A stretch of 64,000 nucleotides of DNA, taken from Aeromicrobium sp. Lineage in GTDB: Bacteria > Actinomycetota > Coriobacteriia > Anaerosomatales > Anaerosomataceae. Positions 41,377-50,788 of this stretch are shown here, piece by piece. The position numbers and the translations under genes are program-made. The notes beneath the pieces are model-generated. The model worked only from the letters and a program-made list of their open reading frames with translations. It was not told where the DNA came from and ran no database searches. The stretch's first letter is position 1. Each line of letters begins with the position of its first letter. The stretch is from contig JADIIM010000043.1 of assembly GCA_015351705.1 (NCBI GenBank), positions 21,063 to 85,062 of the forward strand. Reading direction: 5' to 3'.

Positions 41377-42921
41377 ATGGACGACCAGCACGCAGGCACC
41401 GGACACGTGATGTTCGGTCTGTTCGAGAACGTCCACGCCGTCATGCTCCTGATCGACCCCGCCACCGGCACCATCGTGGACGCCAACCCCGCCGCCTGTG
41501 CGTTCTACGGCTGGGGGCGTGATGAGCTGCGGGGCAAGCCCATATCACACGTCAACACGCTCTCCCAGGAGGAGATCCGTGCCGAGATGGACCGCGCCGT
41601 CCGTTCGCAGAACTTCACCTTCCACTTCACCCACCGCCGAGCCGATGGTTCGGAGCGTGCGGTGGAGGTGCGCAGCGGCCCGGTCGAGGTGGAGGGTGCG
41701 TCGCTCCTGCTCTCGATCGTGCAGGACGTCACCGAGCGCAACGAGGCGCAGGCGGACCTCCAGCGGAGTGAGTGGCGGCTGCGCAGAGCGGAGGAGGTCG
41801 CCGGCCTCGGGCACTACGTCCTGTGGCTTGACCGGGGCATCGTCGAGTTCTCCGACGGAACGTGCCGCCTGTACGGGCTGGAGCGCTCGGAGATGGCGCT
41901 GGATGACGTCATGGCGCTCTTCCCGGAAGGAGCCGACCGCGAAGCGGTCGCCGAGTTCGTACGTGGACTTGCGGCAGGCGGGGCCCCGCGCAAGGTCGAC
42001 TACCGGGCGCGCAGGCTCTCGGACGGCACGATCCGCGAGTTCCACGCTGGCGGTGAGTACGACCCGGAGGCGCGCACCGTGTTCGGCGTCATCCACGATG
42101 TGACCGACGCCCGTGAAGCCGCGCGGGAGATCGAGCGCCACCGCGACCACCTCGAGGAGCTTGTGGGGGAGAGGACCCGCGAGCTTCGGGAGGCGAACGA
42201 GGCCCTCGTCGCGGCGACCGCCGCCAAGGACCGCTTCCTTGCCAACGTGAGCCACGAGCTCAGGACGCCGCTCAACTCGATCATCGGGTTCTCCGGCCTC
42301 CTGCTGCAGGGCGTCGTGGGTCCGCTCTCGGACGAGCAGCACAAGCAGGTGGGGATGATCAACCGTTCGGGCAGACTCCTCCTGTCGCTCATCGAGGACA
42401 TCCTGGACCTCTCCACCATCGGCGCGGGTGGCGCCGGTCTCGAGGTCACCGCGTTCGATCCCGTGCAGTTGGTGTCCGAGGTGCTCGACACGGTCTTCCC
42501 GATGGCTGACGGCAAGGGCCTCACCGTCAGCATCGAGACCGACGAGGCGCCGGCGTCGGTCCTCTCCGACCGGCGAAAGGTCCGGCAGGTGCTGCTCAAC
42601 CTGGTGGGCAACGCCGTCAAGTTCACCGCCGAGGGGCAGGTCACGCTGCGCGTGGAGCGTGACGACCACTGGGTGCGCTTCCTCGTGCGGGACACCGGTT
42701 CGGGCATCGACCCGCGGGACCTCGACAGCATCTTCGAGCCGTTCGTGCAGGTGGACCGTGCCGAGGCGCGCATCAAGCCGGAGGGCGCGGGCCTCGGCCT
42801 GACGATCTCACGCGAGTACGCTCGGCTTCTTGGTGGTGACGTGGAGGCGGTCAGCGGAGTGGGCGAGGGCTCCACCTTCGTCCTGCGGCTGCCGGCAGAC
42901 GGATCGGCGGCGGGAGCCTGA
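41377..42921 (+). CDS. PAS-PAS sensor histidine kinase
   Basis: A 514-residue soluble kinase. PAS domain 1 covers residues 8-125 (VMLLIDPATGTIVDANPAAC). PAS domain 2 covers residues 135-255 with a PAC-like end (VFGVIHDVTDAREAA). A coiled coil is followed by HisKA near 280-345 (NVSHELRTPLNSIIGFSGLL) and HATPase_c near 385-505 (NLVGNAVKFTAEGQVTLRVE; GAGLGLTISREYARLLGGDV). There is no output regulator next to it other than the divergent receiver block, which is its likely partner. ATG 41377 follows GAGGAGG. Confidence 0.88.
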   Translation: MDDQHAGTGHVMFGLFENVHAVMLLIDPATGTIVDANPAACAFYGWGRDELRGKPISHVNTLSQEEIRAEMDRAVRSQNFTFHFTHRRADGSERAVEVRSGPVEVEGASLLLSIVQDVTERNEAQADLQRSEWRLRRAEEVAGLGHYVLWLDRGIVEFSDGTCRLYGLERSEMALDDVMALFPEGADREAVAEFVRGLAAGGAPRKVDYRARRLSDGTIREFHAGGEYDPEARTVFGVIHDVTDAREAAREIERHRDHLEELVGERTRELREANEALVAATAAKDRFLANVSHELRTPLNSIIGFSGLLLQGVVGPLSDEQHKQVGMINRSGRLLLSLIEDILDLSTIGAGGAGLEVTAFDPVQLVSEVLDTVFPMADGKGLTVSIETDEAPASVLSDRRKVRQVLLNLVGNAVKFTAEGQVTLRVERDDHWVRFLVRDTGSGIDPRDLDSIFEPFVQVDRAEARIKPEGAGLGLTISREYARLLGGDVEAVSGVGEGSTFVLRLPADGSAAGA

Positions 42922-42944
42922 GACCCCCGCCACCGGCGTGTGCG

Positions 42945-43020
42945 TGGTGCCCCCGGCAGGATTCGAACCTGCGACACCAGGTTTAGGAAACCTGTGCTCT
43001 ATCCCCTGAGCTACGAGGGC
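42945..43020 (-). tRNA. tRNA-Arg (anticodon CCT), CCA encoded
   Basis: On the minus strand the 5' acceptor GCCCTCG pairs with CGGGGGC at the 3' end. The D-arm is AGCTCAGGGGATAGAGC, the anticodon loop TTCCTAA gives CCT, and the T-arm is GCAGGTTCGAATCCTGC. The 3' CCA is encoded at 42945-42947. It lies 23 bases after the convergent histidine kinase stop. Confidence 0.95.
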
Positions 43021-43358
43021 ATTGCGCATTCTGCTTGCGATTCCGTGCTCTCGGTCGGCCGGTGCGGCGCATTGTGTGTGCGGTCAGCGGACAGCTCCGC
43101 AGCCTGATCGCGCGAATCATGATAACCCACCCACGTGTGGCTGTGGCGCTGTCGCCTGGATTGCCTCTGTCTGTCGAGTCGTGGCTTCCTCGAGCCGCCT
43201 GTCGTGAAAGGCGGCGTGCACGTGTGACCGAGTCGTCGGTTCTGCACGGCCCGTGAGCGCCCCCACACTGCTGACGGGCGCTTCAGTGACGCCAGCCCGT
43301 CATGTCAGGCCCTCCCTGTAAGATGGTCGAAGCTGCGGTGCCGCTCGAAGGGGGAGCG
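43021..43358. other. Gap between tRNA-Arg and cas3
   Basis: About 338 bases with no supportable gene. It should hold the promoter of the tRNA (minus) and of the cas operon (plus). TGTAAGAT near 43318 gives a possible TAAGAT -10 for cas3, without a convincing -35. AGCGCCC and GGGCGCT (about 43257-43285) could form a hairpin. Confidence 0.4.
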
Positions 43359-45533
43359 ATGGGGGAGTCAACAGAGCTCTACGCGCACACGCCCGCCGGG
43401 CCAGACGGCCCATGGCATTCGCTCACGGACCATCTTGAGAGCGTCTCTGCTCTTGCGGGCGAGTTCGGCAGCCGGATTGGGCTGGGGACGTCAGCCCGGA
43501 CACTCGGGATCATTCATGACTTGGGAAAGGCTTCTCGCGAGTTCCAGAGGTACCTTCGGCTGGCCGAGGAGGGGCAGCCTCTCCCACCGGGCAGCGCACC
43601 ACACAAGGTCGCCGGTCCGGTTCTCCTTCCTCCCGAGTTAGGACTCCTGCAACTCGCCGCTGTCGGTCATCATTCCGGACTTCCAGACATCCAGATTGCC
43701 AAAGCCATGCTGTCTACCGATGAGGCGCGGAAGGCTGAGGGCATGGCTGAACAGGCGGGGGTGGCTCTGCCTGGGCCACAGGAAGTGGCGGCCTTACTCA
43801 CAGAACTCCGCGCCGTGGCCGAATCCCCGCTGGGCGCTGAACTCGCAACTCGTATGCTGCATTCGTGCCTCGTCGATGCTGATGCGCTCGACACCGAGGC
43901 GCATAAGAACCCGGGACATTCTGCCAGTCGCGGAGACGCGCCCTCGCTAGATGCGATGTGGCGCGAGCTTGAGGACGAGCAACGGAAGCTCATTGCGGGG
44001 GCGGTGTCCAGCGTCGTCAACGATGTGCGCTGCCAGGTCTACGAGGACTGCATCGCTGCGGCCGAGGAGAGCCCGGGGTTCTTCAGGCTGACGGTCCCTA
44101 CGGGCGGGGGCAAGACGCGCTCCTCGCTTGCGTTCGCGCTCAGGCACGCGCTTGCGCACGGGCTTGACCGGATAGTCTACGCGATACCGTACACGAGCAT
44201 TATCGACCAGACGGCGGGAGTCTTCCGGGGCCTATTCGCCGACGATCGCGCGGTTCTGGAGCATCACTCGGCTCTAGAGGAGTCGAGCACTCGGGGATCC
44301 GGACATGAACTCGACTGGCGAGCGTTGACTGCAGAGAACTGGGACGCTCCGCTCATCGTCACGACCACCGTGCAGTTGTTCGACAGCCTCTTCTCGGGGA
44401 AGCCGGCGGCCGCTCGCAAGATCCACCGACTTGCGAACGCCGTCATCGTGCTCGACGAGGCTCAATGTCTTCCAGGGCATGTGCTGAAACCGATCGTTAG
44501 TGCGCTGGAAGGTCTGGTCAACCAGTACGGATCTTCGGTCGTCCTGTGTACGGCCACCCAGCCCGCCCTCGACGAGCTCAGTTCGGAGGTCGCTCTGACA
44601 CAGATGCGGGAGATCATCCATGAGCCCGAACGCCACTTCGCTGCGTTGCGGCGCGTGGACTATGATTTTCGGGCCGAACCGGTCTCATGGGATGACCTCG
44701 CCTCCGAAGTCCGGATGGAAACGCAGTGTCTCGTCGTTCTCAACACTCGTAAGGACGCGCTGGCGTTGGGACGCTCACTCGCTGGGGAAGAGGCCGTGAT
44801 GCACCTCTCCACCCTGCTTTGTCCTGCACATCGCCGAGCAGTGCTTGGGGAGGTCAAGAGGAGACTCTCTGCCGGCGAGCCCTGCCGCCTGATATCGACC
44901 CAAGTGGTCGAGGCTGGTGTTGATCTGGATTTCCCTATCGTCTTCAGGGCGCTGGGCCCCCTCGACCGAGTAGCCCAGGCGGCGGGGCGGTGCAATCGCG
45001 AAGGGGAGAGGCCTGTGAGCCCAGTCGTGATCTTTGAGCCGATGGAAGGTGGCATGCCGCCCGGCGAGTACGCGACTGCGGTGGGCACCGCGCAGGTGAT
45101 GCTCGCCTCAGGCGAACGCGATCTCCACGACCCACGGGTGTTCACTGAGTACTTCTCGAACCTATACGGGAACCTCGCGACCGATCGCGAGGATATCCAA
45201 CGTCTGCGAGAACACCTGCAGTTCGATCAGGTGAGAAGGCGCTTTCACATGATCGGGGACGAATCGGTGCCCGTCCTCGTCGCCTTCGATGAGGCCAGGC
45301 TGAACAGACTGGTGGGGGAGCTTCGCGGTCGCGGCGTGATGACTCGGAAGATGTGGCAGGAGGCCCAGCAGATCTCGGTTTCGTTGCGGCGGCGCGAGCT
45401 GGACACGGCCCTCAGGATTGGCCTGGCGACCGAGGCGGCTTCAGCGTCCGGCGTCTACTGCTGGCAGGGCGATTACGATTCAGTGTTCGGCCTGGTTGCC
45501 GAGGCGGCTGATCAGGGCGATCTCATCGCGTAG
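43359..45533 (+). CDS. cas3: Cas3 helicase-nuclease, type I-C
   Basis: A 724-residue protein with the HD nuclease fused to a DExD/H helicase. HD residues are H20 and H25 (WHSLTDHL), the HD pair at 53-54 (LGIIHDLGKAS) and HHSG near 110. Walker A is TVPTGGGKTRSS near 245 and the DEAQ box is VIVLDEAQCLPGHVLKP near 363. ATQPALDEL and QVVEAGVDLDFPIVFRALGP are later helicase motifs. It degrades targets recruited by Cascade. ATG 43359 has GGGGGAG upstream; the frame extends further but without homology. It is first in the cas operon. Confidence 0.93.
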   Translation: MGESTELYAHTPAGPDGPWHSLTDHLESVSALAGEFGSRIGLGTSARTLGIIHDLGKASREFQRYLRLAEEGQPLPPGSAPHKVAGPVLLPPELGLLQLAAVGHHSGLPDIQIAKAMLSTDEARKAEGMAEQAGVALPGPQEVAALLTELRAVAESPLGAELATRMLHSCLVDADALDTEAHKNPGHSASRGDAPSLDAMWRELEDEQRKLIAGAVSSVVNDVRCQVYEDCIAAAEESPGFFRLTVPTGGGKTRSSLAFALRHALAHGLDRIVYAIPYTSIIDQTAGVFRGLFADDRAVLEHHSALEESSTRGSGHELDWRALTAENWDAPLIVTTTVQLFDSLFSGKPAAARKIHRLANAVIVLDEAQCLPGHVLKPIVSALEGLVNQYGSSVVLCTATQPALDELSSEVALTQMREIIHEPERHFAALRRVDYDFRAEPVSWDDLASEVRMETQCLVVLNTRKDALALGRSLAGEEAVMHLSTLLCPAHRRAVLGEVKRRLSAGEPCRLISTQVVEAGVDLDFPIVFRALGPLDRVAQAAGRCNREGERPVSPVVIFEPMEGGMPPGEYATAVGTAQVMLASGERDLHDPRVFTEYFSNLYGNLATDREDIQRLREHLQFDQVRRRFHMIGDESVPVLVAFDEARLNRLVGELRGRGVMTRKMWQEAQQISVSLRRRELDTALRIGLATEAASASGVYCWQGDYDSVFGLVAEAADQGDLIA

Positions 45534-45568
45534 ATGTTGTCTCTGAGTTGGCGAGGGGAGGTGAACCG

Positions 45569-46225
45569 ATGGAGTACCTGCAGCCAGTAAGGGTACGAGT
45601 GTGGGGGGACCGGGCGTGCTTCACACGTCCGGAGATGAAAGCTGAGCGCGTCTCATACCCGGTGATGACCCCGTCCGCGGCGCGGGGCATACTCGAAGCC
45701 ATCTTCTGGAAGCCTGAGTTCACATGGCAGGTGCGGAGTATCGAGGTGCTGAAACCGATTCGACACTTCTCGATGCTGCGGAACGAGGTCAACGCGCGCG
45801 CAAACTACCGATCCTCAGAGGGGATGGCTATCGGCGACAAGCGGACACAAAGGCACACGCTTGGCTTGCGAGATGTGTCCTACATCATCAACGCCGACGT
45901 CGTCACTAGGCCTGGGGTCGGTGAAGATTCCGCCAAGTACCGCGACCAATTCCGCCGCAGAGTCGAGAAGGGCCGCTGCTTCCACCGTCCATACCTTGGT
46001 TGCCGGGAGTTCGAGGCCTACTTTGCCAAGCCGACCGGTGACGAGCGCCCGATCGATCTGGACGAGCCTCTCGGCATGATGCTGCTCGACATGGAGTTCG
46101 CGGGTGGCCCGCCACACAAGCCACACTTCTTCCAGGCGGAACTCAAGGGCGGTTGTCTGCACGTGCCCGACTACGACTTCAATCGAAGGGAGGATCCCCA
46201 TGCTGATGCACCAGCTCGCGGCTGA
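45569..46225 (+). CDS. cas5c: Cas5c, type I-C crRNA-processing endonuclease
   Basis: A 218-residue RAMP protein. The N-terminal VRVWGDRACFTRPEMKAERV at about residues 8-27, then MTPSAARGILEAIFWKP, is the Cas5d/Cas5c signature. In type I-C, which lacks Cas6, this protein cleaves the repeat to make crRNA and then stays on the 5' handle. Conserved tyrosine, lysine and histidine candidates are present (RANYR, RTQRHTLGLRDVSY). ATG 45569 has GGGGAGG 5-6 bases upstream. The last 26 bases overlap cas8c. Confidence 0.93.
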   Translation: MEYLQPVRVRVWGDRACFTRPEMKAERVSYPVMTPSAARGILEAIFWKPEFTWQVRSIEVLKPIRHFSMLRNEVNARANYRSSEGMAIGDKRTQRHTLGLRDVSYIINADVVTRPGVGEDSAKYRDQFRRRVEKGRCFHRPYLGCREFEAYFAKPTGDERPIDLDEPLGMMLLDMEFAGGPPHKPHFFQAELKGGCLHVPDYDFNRREDPHADAPARG

Positions 46226-47903
46226 CGCCGAACGCATCCTGGGGGAGCTCCCTCCCCCGATGTATGACTGCAAACGTGTCCGGTGGCTCGTGTCACTAGA
46301 TGTGAATGGGTGTCTGCAAGGCATCGTGCCCTTAGGTATGGACGAGAAGGGCAAGCACCGCGGACTCCTGATGGAGGTGCCCTTCGTCAAGCGAACATCG
46401 GGGATCAGACCAATTCTGCTGGCCGACACGCCGGCGTACACGTATGGGCCCCCATCTAGCGATAAGAGGGCAGAAGCAAAGCATGAGGCCTACCTCGGCC
46501 TTATGCGCGAGTGCGCGGCTGCCACAGGCAACGCGGAGATGTCGGCGGTTCTCAACTACCTATGTAGCGTTGGCGAAGAGGAAGGGCTGCCGGTGTCCGC
46601 GGGCACCGGGGACATCGTTACGTTTGAGGTGGCGGGTGCTCGTCCGATTGAAGACAGCGCCGTCAAGAAGTTCTGGAGGACCAAAGCAGGCGATTCGGCG
46701 GGCGACTCGCCTACATCACGATCCTGCATCATCTGCGGTAGTGAGGCGCCAATCCCTGAGATGCCTCCGGTACCTGTCAAGGGTGTCCCGGGTTCACAGT
46801 CGGAAATGTCCCTGACGGGAGTGAATTTCGTGACGGGGGAGTCGTACGGGCTGGTCAGAGCTGAGAACGCGAGCATCTGTCACATCTGCGGCGAGCGTGC
46901 AGGGAAGACATTGAATTTCCTGCTGCGGGATTCAGCCCACCACGTGCGTGTCGGGCCGGTCGCCTACGTGTTCTGGACGAAGGAGGACTCGCCGTTCGAT
47001 ATCGCCACACTGATGAGTGCTCCGAGGGAGGGGGATGTCAGGGCGCTCCTGGAGAGCGCGAAAGCGGGCCGGAAGTCAGCAGAAGTGCAGCACGATGGCT
47101 TCTTCGCAGCAGCCTTGAGTGCGAATGGCGGCCGTGTCGTCGTGAGGAAGTGGATTTCCACAACAGTGCCACAAGTCGCAGCGAATCTCGCTCGGTGGTT
47201 CCGTCTGACGGGCATCGTCAGGCCGTGGGGCGAAGACAGCGCTCCCCTGAGCACGAAGGGTCTGGCCGCTTCGATATTCCTCAAGCCAGAAGATGTGACG
47301 GCACGAGTCTCAACTGCCCTGATGAGCGCAGCTCTGGACGGTGGAGATCCGCCGTTCGACCTTCTGCGCGCAGCATTAGCTCGTTGCCGTGTGTCCACCC
47401 AGAGGGGAGGTCGCGTTACACACCCCCAGGCTGCGTTGATCAAGGCCGTGCTAGTACGCCGCTGCAACGAACAGGAGGAGTACATGACTACCCTTGAGTG
47501 TCAGGAAGAGAGTCCCGCGTACCTATGTGGCCGTCTTTTCGCGGTCATCGAGTCCGTGCAGTACGCAGCACTCGGTAGAGTCAACGCTACCGTGGCCGAC
47601 AAGTTCTTCTCGGCGGCCTCAACTGCCCCCGCCACGGTGTTCGGCAAGCTACTGTCCGACGCCCAACCGCACCTTGCCAAGCTGCGCAAGACTCGCGAAG
47701 GGGCGCACGTGGCCCTACAGACTCGTCTGGAGGAGATAGCAACACGGATTGGGCCGAGTTTCCCCAGGATCTTGTCGATCGAGGAGCAAGGCAGATTCAT
47801 GCTTGGCTACTACCACCAGCGCGCTACCGACCGAGCCGACAGCAGGGTCGCACGCGAGCGCAAGAACGGCGCCTCTGATTCGGAGAAGGAGGAATCCAAG
47901 TGA
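46200..47903 (+). CDS. cas8c: Cas8c, large Cascade subunit of type I-C
   Basis: A 567-residue protein, the normal Csd1/Cas8c length. Two CxxC pairs, SCIICG near residue 176 and CHICGE near 227, can form the family's zinc site. The N-terminus reads PPMYDCKRVRWLVSLDVNGC. The C-terminal part is helical and basic, with YYHQRATDR. It recognises the PAM and positions target DNA. ATG 46200 follows GGGAGG; its end overlaps the cas7 start (GTGA). An in-frame internal small subunit (Cas11) start, known in type I-C, may exist in the C-terminal third but I could not confirm one. Confidence 0.92.
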   Translation: MLMHQLAADAERILGELPPPMYDCKRVRWLVSLDVNGCLQGIVPLGMDEKGKHRGLLMEVPFVKRTSGIRPILLADTPAYTYGPPSSDKRAEAKHEAYLGLMRECAAATGNAEMSAVLNYLCSVGEEEGLPVSAGTGDIVTFEVAGARPIEDSAVKKFWRTKAGDSAGDSPTSRSCIICGSEAPIPEMPPVPVKGVPGSQSEMSLTGVNFVTGESYGLVRAENASICHICGERAGKTLNFLLRDSAHHVRVGPVAYVFWTKEDSPFDIATLMSAPREGDVRALLESAKAGRKSAEVQHDGFFAAALSANGGRVVVRKWISTTVPQVAANLARWFRLTGIVRPWGEDSAPLSTKGLAASIFLKPEDVTARVSTALMSAALDGGDPPFDLLRAALARCRVSTQRGGRVTHPQAALIKAVLVRRCNEQEEYMTTLECQEESPAYLCGRLFAVIESVQYAALGRVNATVADKFFSAASTAPATVFGKLLSDAQPHLAKLRKTREGAHVALQTRLEEIATRIGPSFPRILSIEEQGRFMLGYYHQRATDRADSRVARERKNGASDSEKEESK

Positions 47904-48823
47904 ATGAAGTGAGCCTTCACCTTGACCCAGCCCGTCGCCACGACTTCGTACTTCTGTTCGATGTCGCTGACGGCAATCCCAACGGTGATCCGGATGCCGG
48001 CAACCTGCCTCGCGTCGACCCCGAGACAATGGAGGGGTTGGTCACGGATGTGTGCGTGAAGCGCAAGGTGCGCAACTTCGTGTCGCTGCTGAAGCAGGAA
48101 GAGCCCGGTTATCGCATCTACGTGAATGACGGTGGGGTAGCTTTGAACGCGCTGCATGAGGAGGCGTACGAGGCAGAAGGACTCAAGTCGACAGGCTCGA
48201 AGCAGAGGCGCGAAGACGTTGCCTCGGCGCGTGAATACATGTGTCGCCAGTTCTTCGACGTCCGGATGTTCGGAGCGGTGATGAGCACCGAGGTCAACTG
48301 CGGGCAGGTCCGAGGTCCACTCCAGCTAGCGTTCGGGCGCTCGGTCGACCCTGTCGTGCCCATGGACGTCGCAATCACTCGTGTTGCCATCACGCGCAAG
48401 CAGGATGCAGGCGTGGTCGAGGGAGAGGGGGACTCGAAAGGAGAGGGCAAGAACAAGGTCACCGAGATGGGGCGCAAGTCGCTGGTCCCGTACGGTTTGT
48501 ACAGGATGCACGGATTCTTCTCGGCCCCGTTCGCAGCGCAAACTGGCGTGACTTCGGATGATCTTGTGCTGTTCTGGGATGCGCTGCAACGGATGTGGGA
48601 TGTGGACCGGTCGGCAAGCCGAGGCATGATGGCCTGCAGGGGTCTGTACGTGTTTACGCACGAGAACGCCCTGGGTGATGCACCCGCGCAAGACTTGTTC
48701 GACCGCGTCGCCATCTCCCGGGTCGACTCAGCCGCAGTGCCCCGGCGGTTCTCAGACTACTCGGTGGGAGTCGACGTTAGTGAACTGCCCGGCGGCGTTA
48801 GCCTCTCGACCCTCGTCGGCTAG
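47900..48823 (+). CDS. cas7c: Cas7c (Csd2), Cascade backbone of type I-C
   Basis: A 307-residue Cas7/Csd2 protein. The signature FVLLFDVADGNPNGDPDAGN at residues 15-34, then PRVDPETMEGLVTDVCVKRK, is characteristic, followed by VMSTEVNCGQVRGPLQLAFG near 133. Several copies line the crRNA. Its GTG overlaps the cas8c stop by 4 bases. Length is normal. Confidence 0.95.
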   Translation: MNEVSLHLDPARRHDFVLLFDVADGNPNGDPDAGNLPRVDPETMEGLVTDVCVKRKVRNFVSLLKQEEPGYRIYVNDGGVALNALHEEAYEAEGLKSTGSKQRREDVASAREYMCRQFFDVRMFGAVMSTEVNCGQVRGPLQLAFGRSVDPVVPMDVAITRVAITRKQDAGVVEGEGDSKGEGKNKVTEMGRKSLVPYGLYRMHGFFSAPFAAQTGVTSDDLVLFWDALQRMWDVDRSASRGMMACRGLYVFTHENALGDAPAQDLFDRVAISRVDSAAVPRRFSDYSVGVDVSELPGGVSLSTLVG

Positions 48824-48834
48824 AGGGAGCGACC

Positions 48835-49452
48835 GTGTTTACGGAGGAGGAGATCGTTCCAGTCTCCGCTATCGAGCACTACTCATATTGTCCCCGGCAG
48901 TGTGGGCTCATTCACGTGGAAGGTGTGTTCACTGACAACGTACTGACCCTTCGCGGCGACCGGATTCACGAGAACGTGCATGAGGCTCATTGCTCCTATC
49001 GGGCAGGGAGACGGTGTGAGTATGGCATGACGCTGTGGTCCGACGATCTCGGGCTGTCGGGCAAGGCGGACGCTGTAGAGTTCGACGACGATGGGACTCC
49101 CTGGCCCGTCGAGTACAAGCATGGTGCGCGTGCAGCTCGGAGGCATGATGATCTCCAGCTATGTGCTCAGGGCATGTGCCTCGAAGAGATGTTGAATCGG
49201 GATGTGCCTGCCGGAGCGATTTTCTACCACAAGTCTCGACGCTGGCGTGAGGTTGAGCTGAGCGAGCCGCTGCGTGAAGAGGTTCGCAGTGTGGTCAGAT
49301 CGATTAGAGAGATGCTGCTCACGGGAGTCTTGCCGCCGCCCGTGGCCGATGCTCGGTGCAGACAGTGCTCACTGCAGGACGACTGTGAGCCAGCGCTGCT
49401 GAAGGCCGCAGCCGATGCGCAGTCCGCCCAGGATGGGTTCGGTGATGTGTGA
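48835..49452 (+). CDS. cas4: Cas4 spacer-acquisition exonuclease
   Basis: A 205-residue RecB-like nuclease. An N-terminal cysteine in EHYSYCPRQCGLIHVEG and the C-terminal trio ARCRQCSLQDDCEP provide the four cysteines for an iron-sulfur cluster. The nuclease core is GLSGKADAVEFDDDGTPWPV then EYKHGARAARRHDDLQLCAQ. Cas4 trims prespacers and selects the PAM with Cas1-Cas2. GTG 48835 is preceded by AGGGAG; the end overlaps the cas1 start. Confidence 0.94.
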   Translation: MFTEEEIVPVSAIEHYSYCPRQCGLIHVEGVFTDNVLTLRGDRIHENVHEAHCSYRAGRRCEYGMTLWSDDLGLSGKADAVEFDDDGTPWPVEYKHGARAARRHDDLQLCAQGMCLEEMLNRDVPAGAIFYHKSRRWREVELSEPLREEVRSVVRSIREMLLTGVLPPPVADARCRQCSLQDDCEPALLKAAADAQSAQDGFGDV

Positions 49453-50492
49453 TGGCCCGGATGCTCTTGAACACGCTGTACGTGCAGACAGACGGGGCAG
49501 TCGTACGACTCGATCATGACGTGCTGCGCGTGGAGCTCGATGGCGAAAGGCTTCTGCAGGTTCCGGTGCAGCAGATCGGCTCGGTGGTACTGTTCGGCAG
49601 CGCGCACATGACCGCTCCAGCGATGCATCGCTGCGTCTCTGAGAATCGCGAGGTGACGTTTCTCGATTACTCAGGGAGGTTTCGGTGCCGGGTCGTCGGG
49701 CCGACTTCTGGAAACGTACTACTCAGGCGGGCTCAACACGTGGCGTTATCCGACGCATCAAAGACCCTGGATGTGGCAAGGCAGTTCGTCATGGCCAAGA
49801 TTCGGAATAGCAGGCACGTCCTGATGCGCGGCGCTCGTGACGCGAAAAGTCAGGAGGCGGCTGATTCCCTGAGGACCGCTGCATCGTGCTTGGCCACGAC
49901 CCTCTCTCAGACCGAAATCGCTCACGCCTTGGATTACGTCAGGGGTTCTGAGGGTGAAGCCGCGAGGATGTACTTCGGAGCGTTCCCGCACATGATCACT
50001 GCTCGCCCTGCCGATTTTGCCTTCGCACTGCGGACCCGCCGGCCGCCGCGGGATCGCGTCAACGCCCTGCTCTCGTTCGTGTATGCGCTCCTTTGCTCGG
50101 ACTGTGCCGCTGCTTGCGAGACGGTCGGCCTGGATCCGCAAGTGGGCTACCTCCACTGTTTGAGGTCCGGTCGTCCCGCGCTCGCGCTTGATCTTGCCGA
50201 GGAGTTCCGTGCAGGTCTCGCCGATCGTCTTGTGCTGACGCTCATCAACCGAGGGCAGGTCAAGCCGTCGGATTTCGATACGCGACCCCGTGAGGACGGA
50301 GCAGTGATGCTCAACGAGGACGGTCGCCGGGCGGTGCTTTCCGCGTATCAAGCGAAGAAGCGAGAGGAAGTGAAGCATCCCCTGCTGAAAGGCACGGTCC
50401 CAATTGCGCTGCTGCCTCAGATACAGGCGCGCCTTCTCGCCCGAACCCTCCGTGGTGACCTTGAGCGCTACCACGCGTTCCGATGGGCCTGA
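49452..50492 (+). CDS. cas1: Cas1 integrase, type I-C
   Basis: A 346-residue Cas1. It begins MARMLLNTLYVQTDGAVVRL, as type I-C Cas1 does, and has ITARPADFAFALRTRRPPRD followed by NALLSFVYALL and a GLDPQVGYLHCLRSGRPALA block with the catalytic His, then DLAEEFR with the catalytic acid. The ATG at 49452 overlaps the cas4 stop by one base; GTG at 49449 is a possible alternative. It works with Cas2 and Cas4 to insert spacers. Confidence 0.95.
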   Translation: MARMLLNTLYVQTDGAVVRLDHDVLRVELDGERLLQVPVQQIGSVVLFGSAHMTAPAMHRCVSENREVTFLDYSGRFRCRVVGPTSGNVLLRRAQHVALSDASKTLDVARQFVMAKIRNSRHVLMRGARDAKSQEAADSLRTAASCLATTLSQTEIAHALDYVRGSEGEAARMYFGAFPHMITARPADFAFALRTRRPPRDRVNALLSFVYALLCSDCAAACETVGLDPQVGYLHCLRSGRPALALDLAEEFRAGLADRLVLTLINRGQVKPSDFDTRPREDGAVMLNEDGRRAVLSAYQAKKREEVKHPLLKGTVPIALLPQIQARLLARTLRGDLERYHAFRWA

Positions 50493-50497
50493 TTGCG

Positions 50498-50788
50498 ATG
50501 CATGTGTTGCTCACATATGACGTCGAAACCGTTACGCGGGAGGGCCGGCGGCGTTTGAGGCGAGTCGCGAAGCTGTGTGAGGGTTGCGGGCAGAGGGTTC
50601 AGCTGTCGGTCTTCGAGTGCAGCGTGAGCGAAACCCAGCTTGAACGCCTCGTCCAGGCCCTCGCGAAGAGCATAGATCCGGCCACGGATTCCATCCGCCT
50701 CTACAAGATTTCGGGTCGGCGGGATGACGTGGTCGCAACGCTCGGTCGTGACAACTACGTGGACTTTGACGGGCCGCTGATCTTGTAG
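50498..50788 (+). CDS. cas2: Cas2, type I-C
   Basis: A 96-residue Cas2 with the ferredoxin-like pattern HVLLTYDVETVTREGRRRLR at residues 2-21 (active-site Asp), then RVAKLCEGCGQRVQLSVFEC, then SIRLYKIS. It lies 5 bases after cas1. ATG 50498 fits the family; the earlier in-frame ATG 50483 would add five residues inside the cas1 end. Confidence 0.95.
   Translation: MHVLLTYDVETVTREGRRRLRRVAKLCEGCGQRVQLSVFECSVSETQLERLVQALAKSIDPATDSIRLYKISGRRDDVVATLGRDNYVDFDGPLIL

Noticed and set aside
40076..41410. A 444-codon plus-strand frame opposite the hybrid kinase
   Set aside because: Antisense shadow of the kinase; low-complexity, no recognisable fold.
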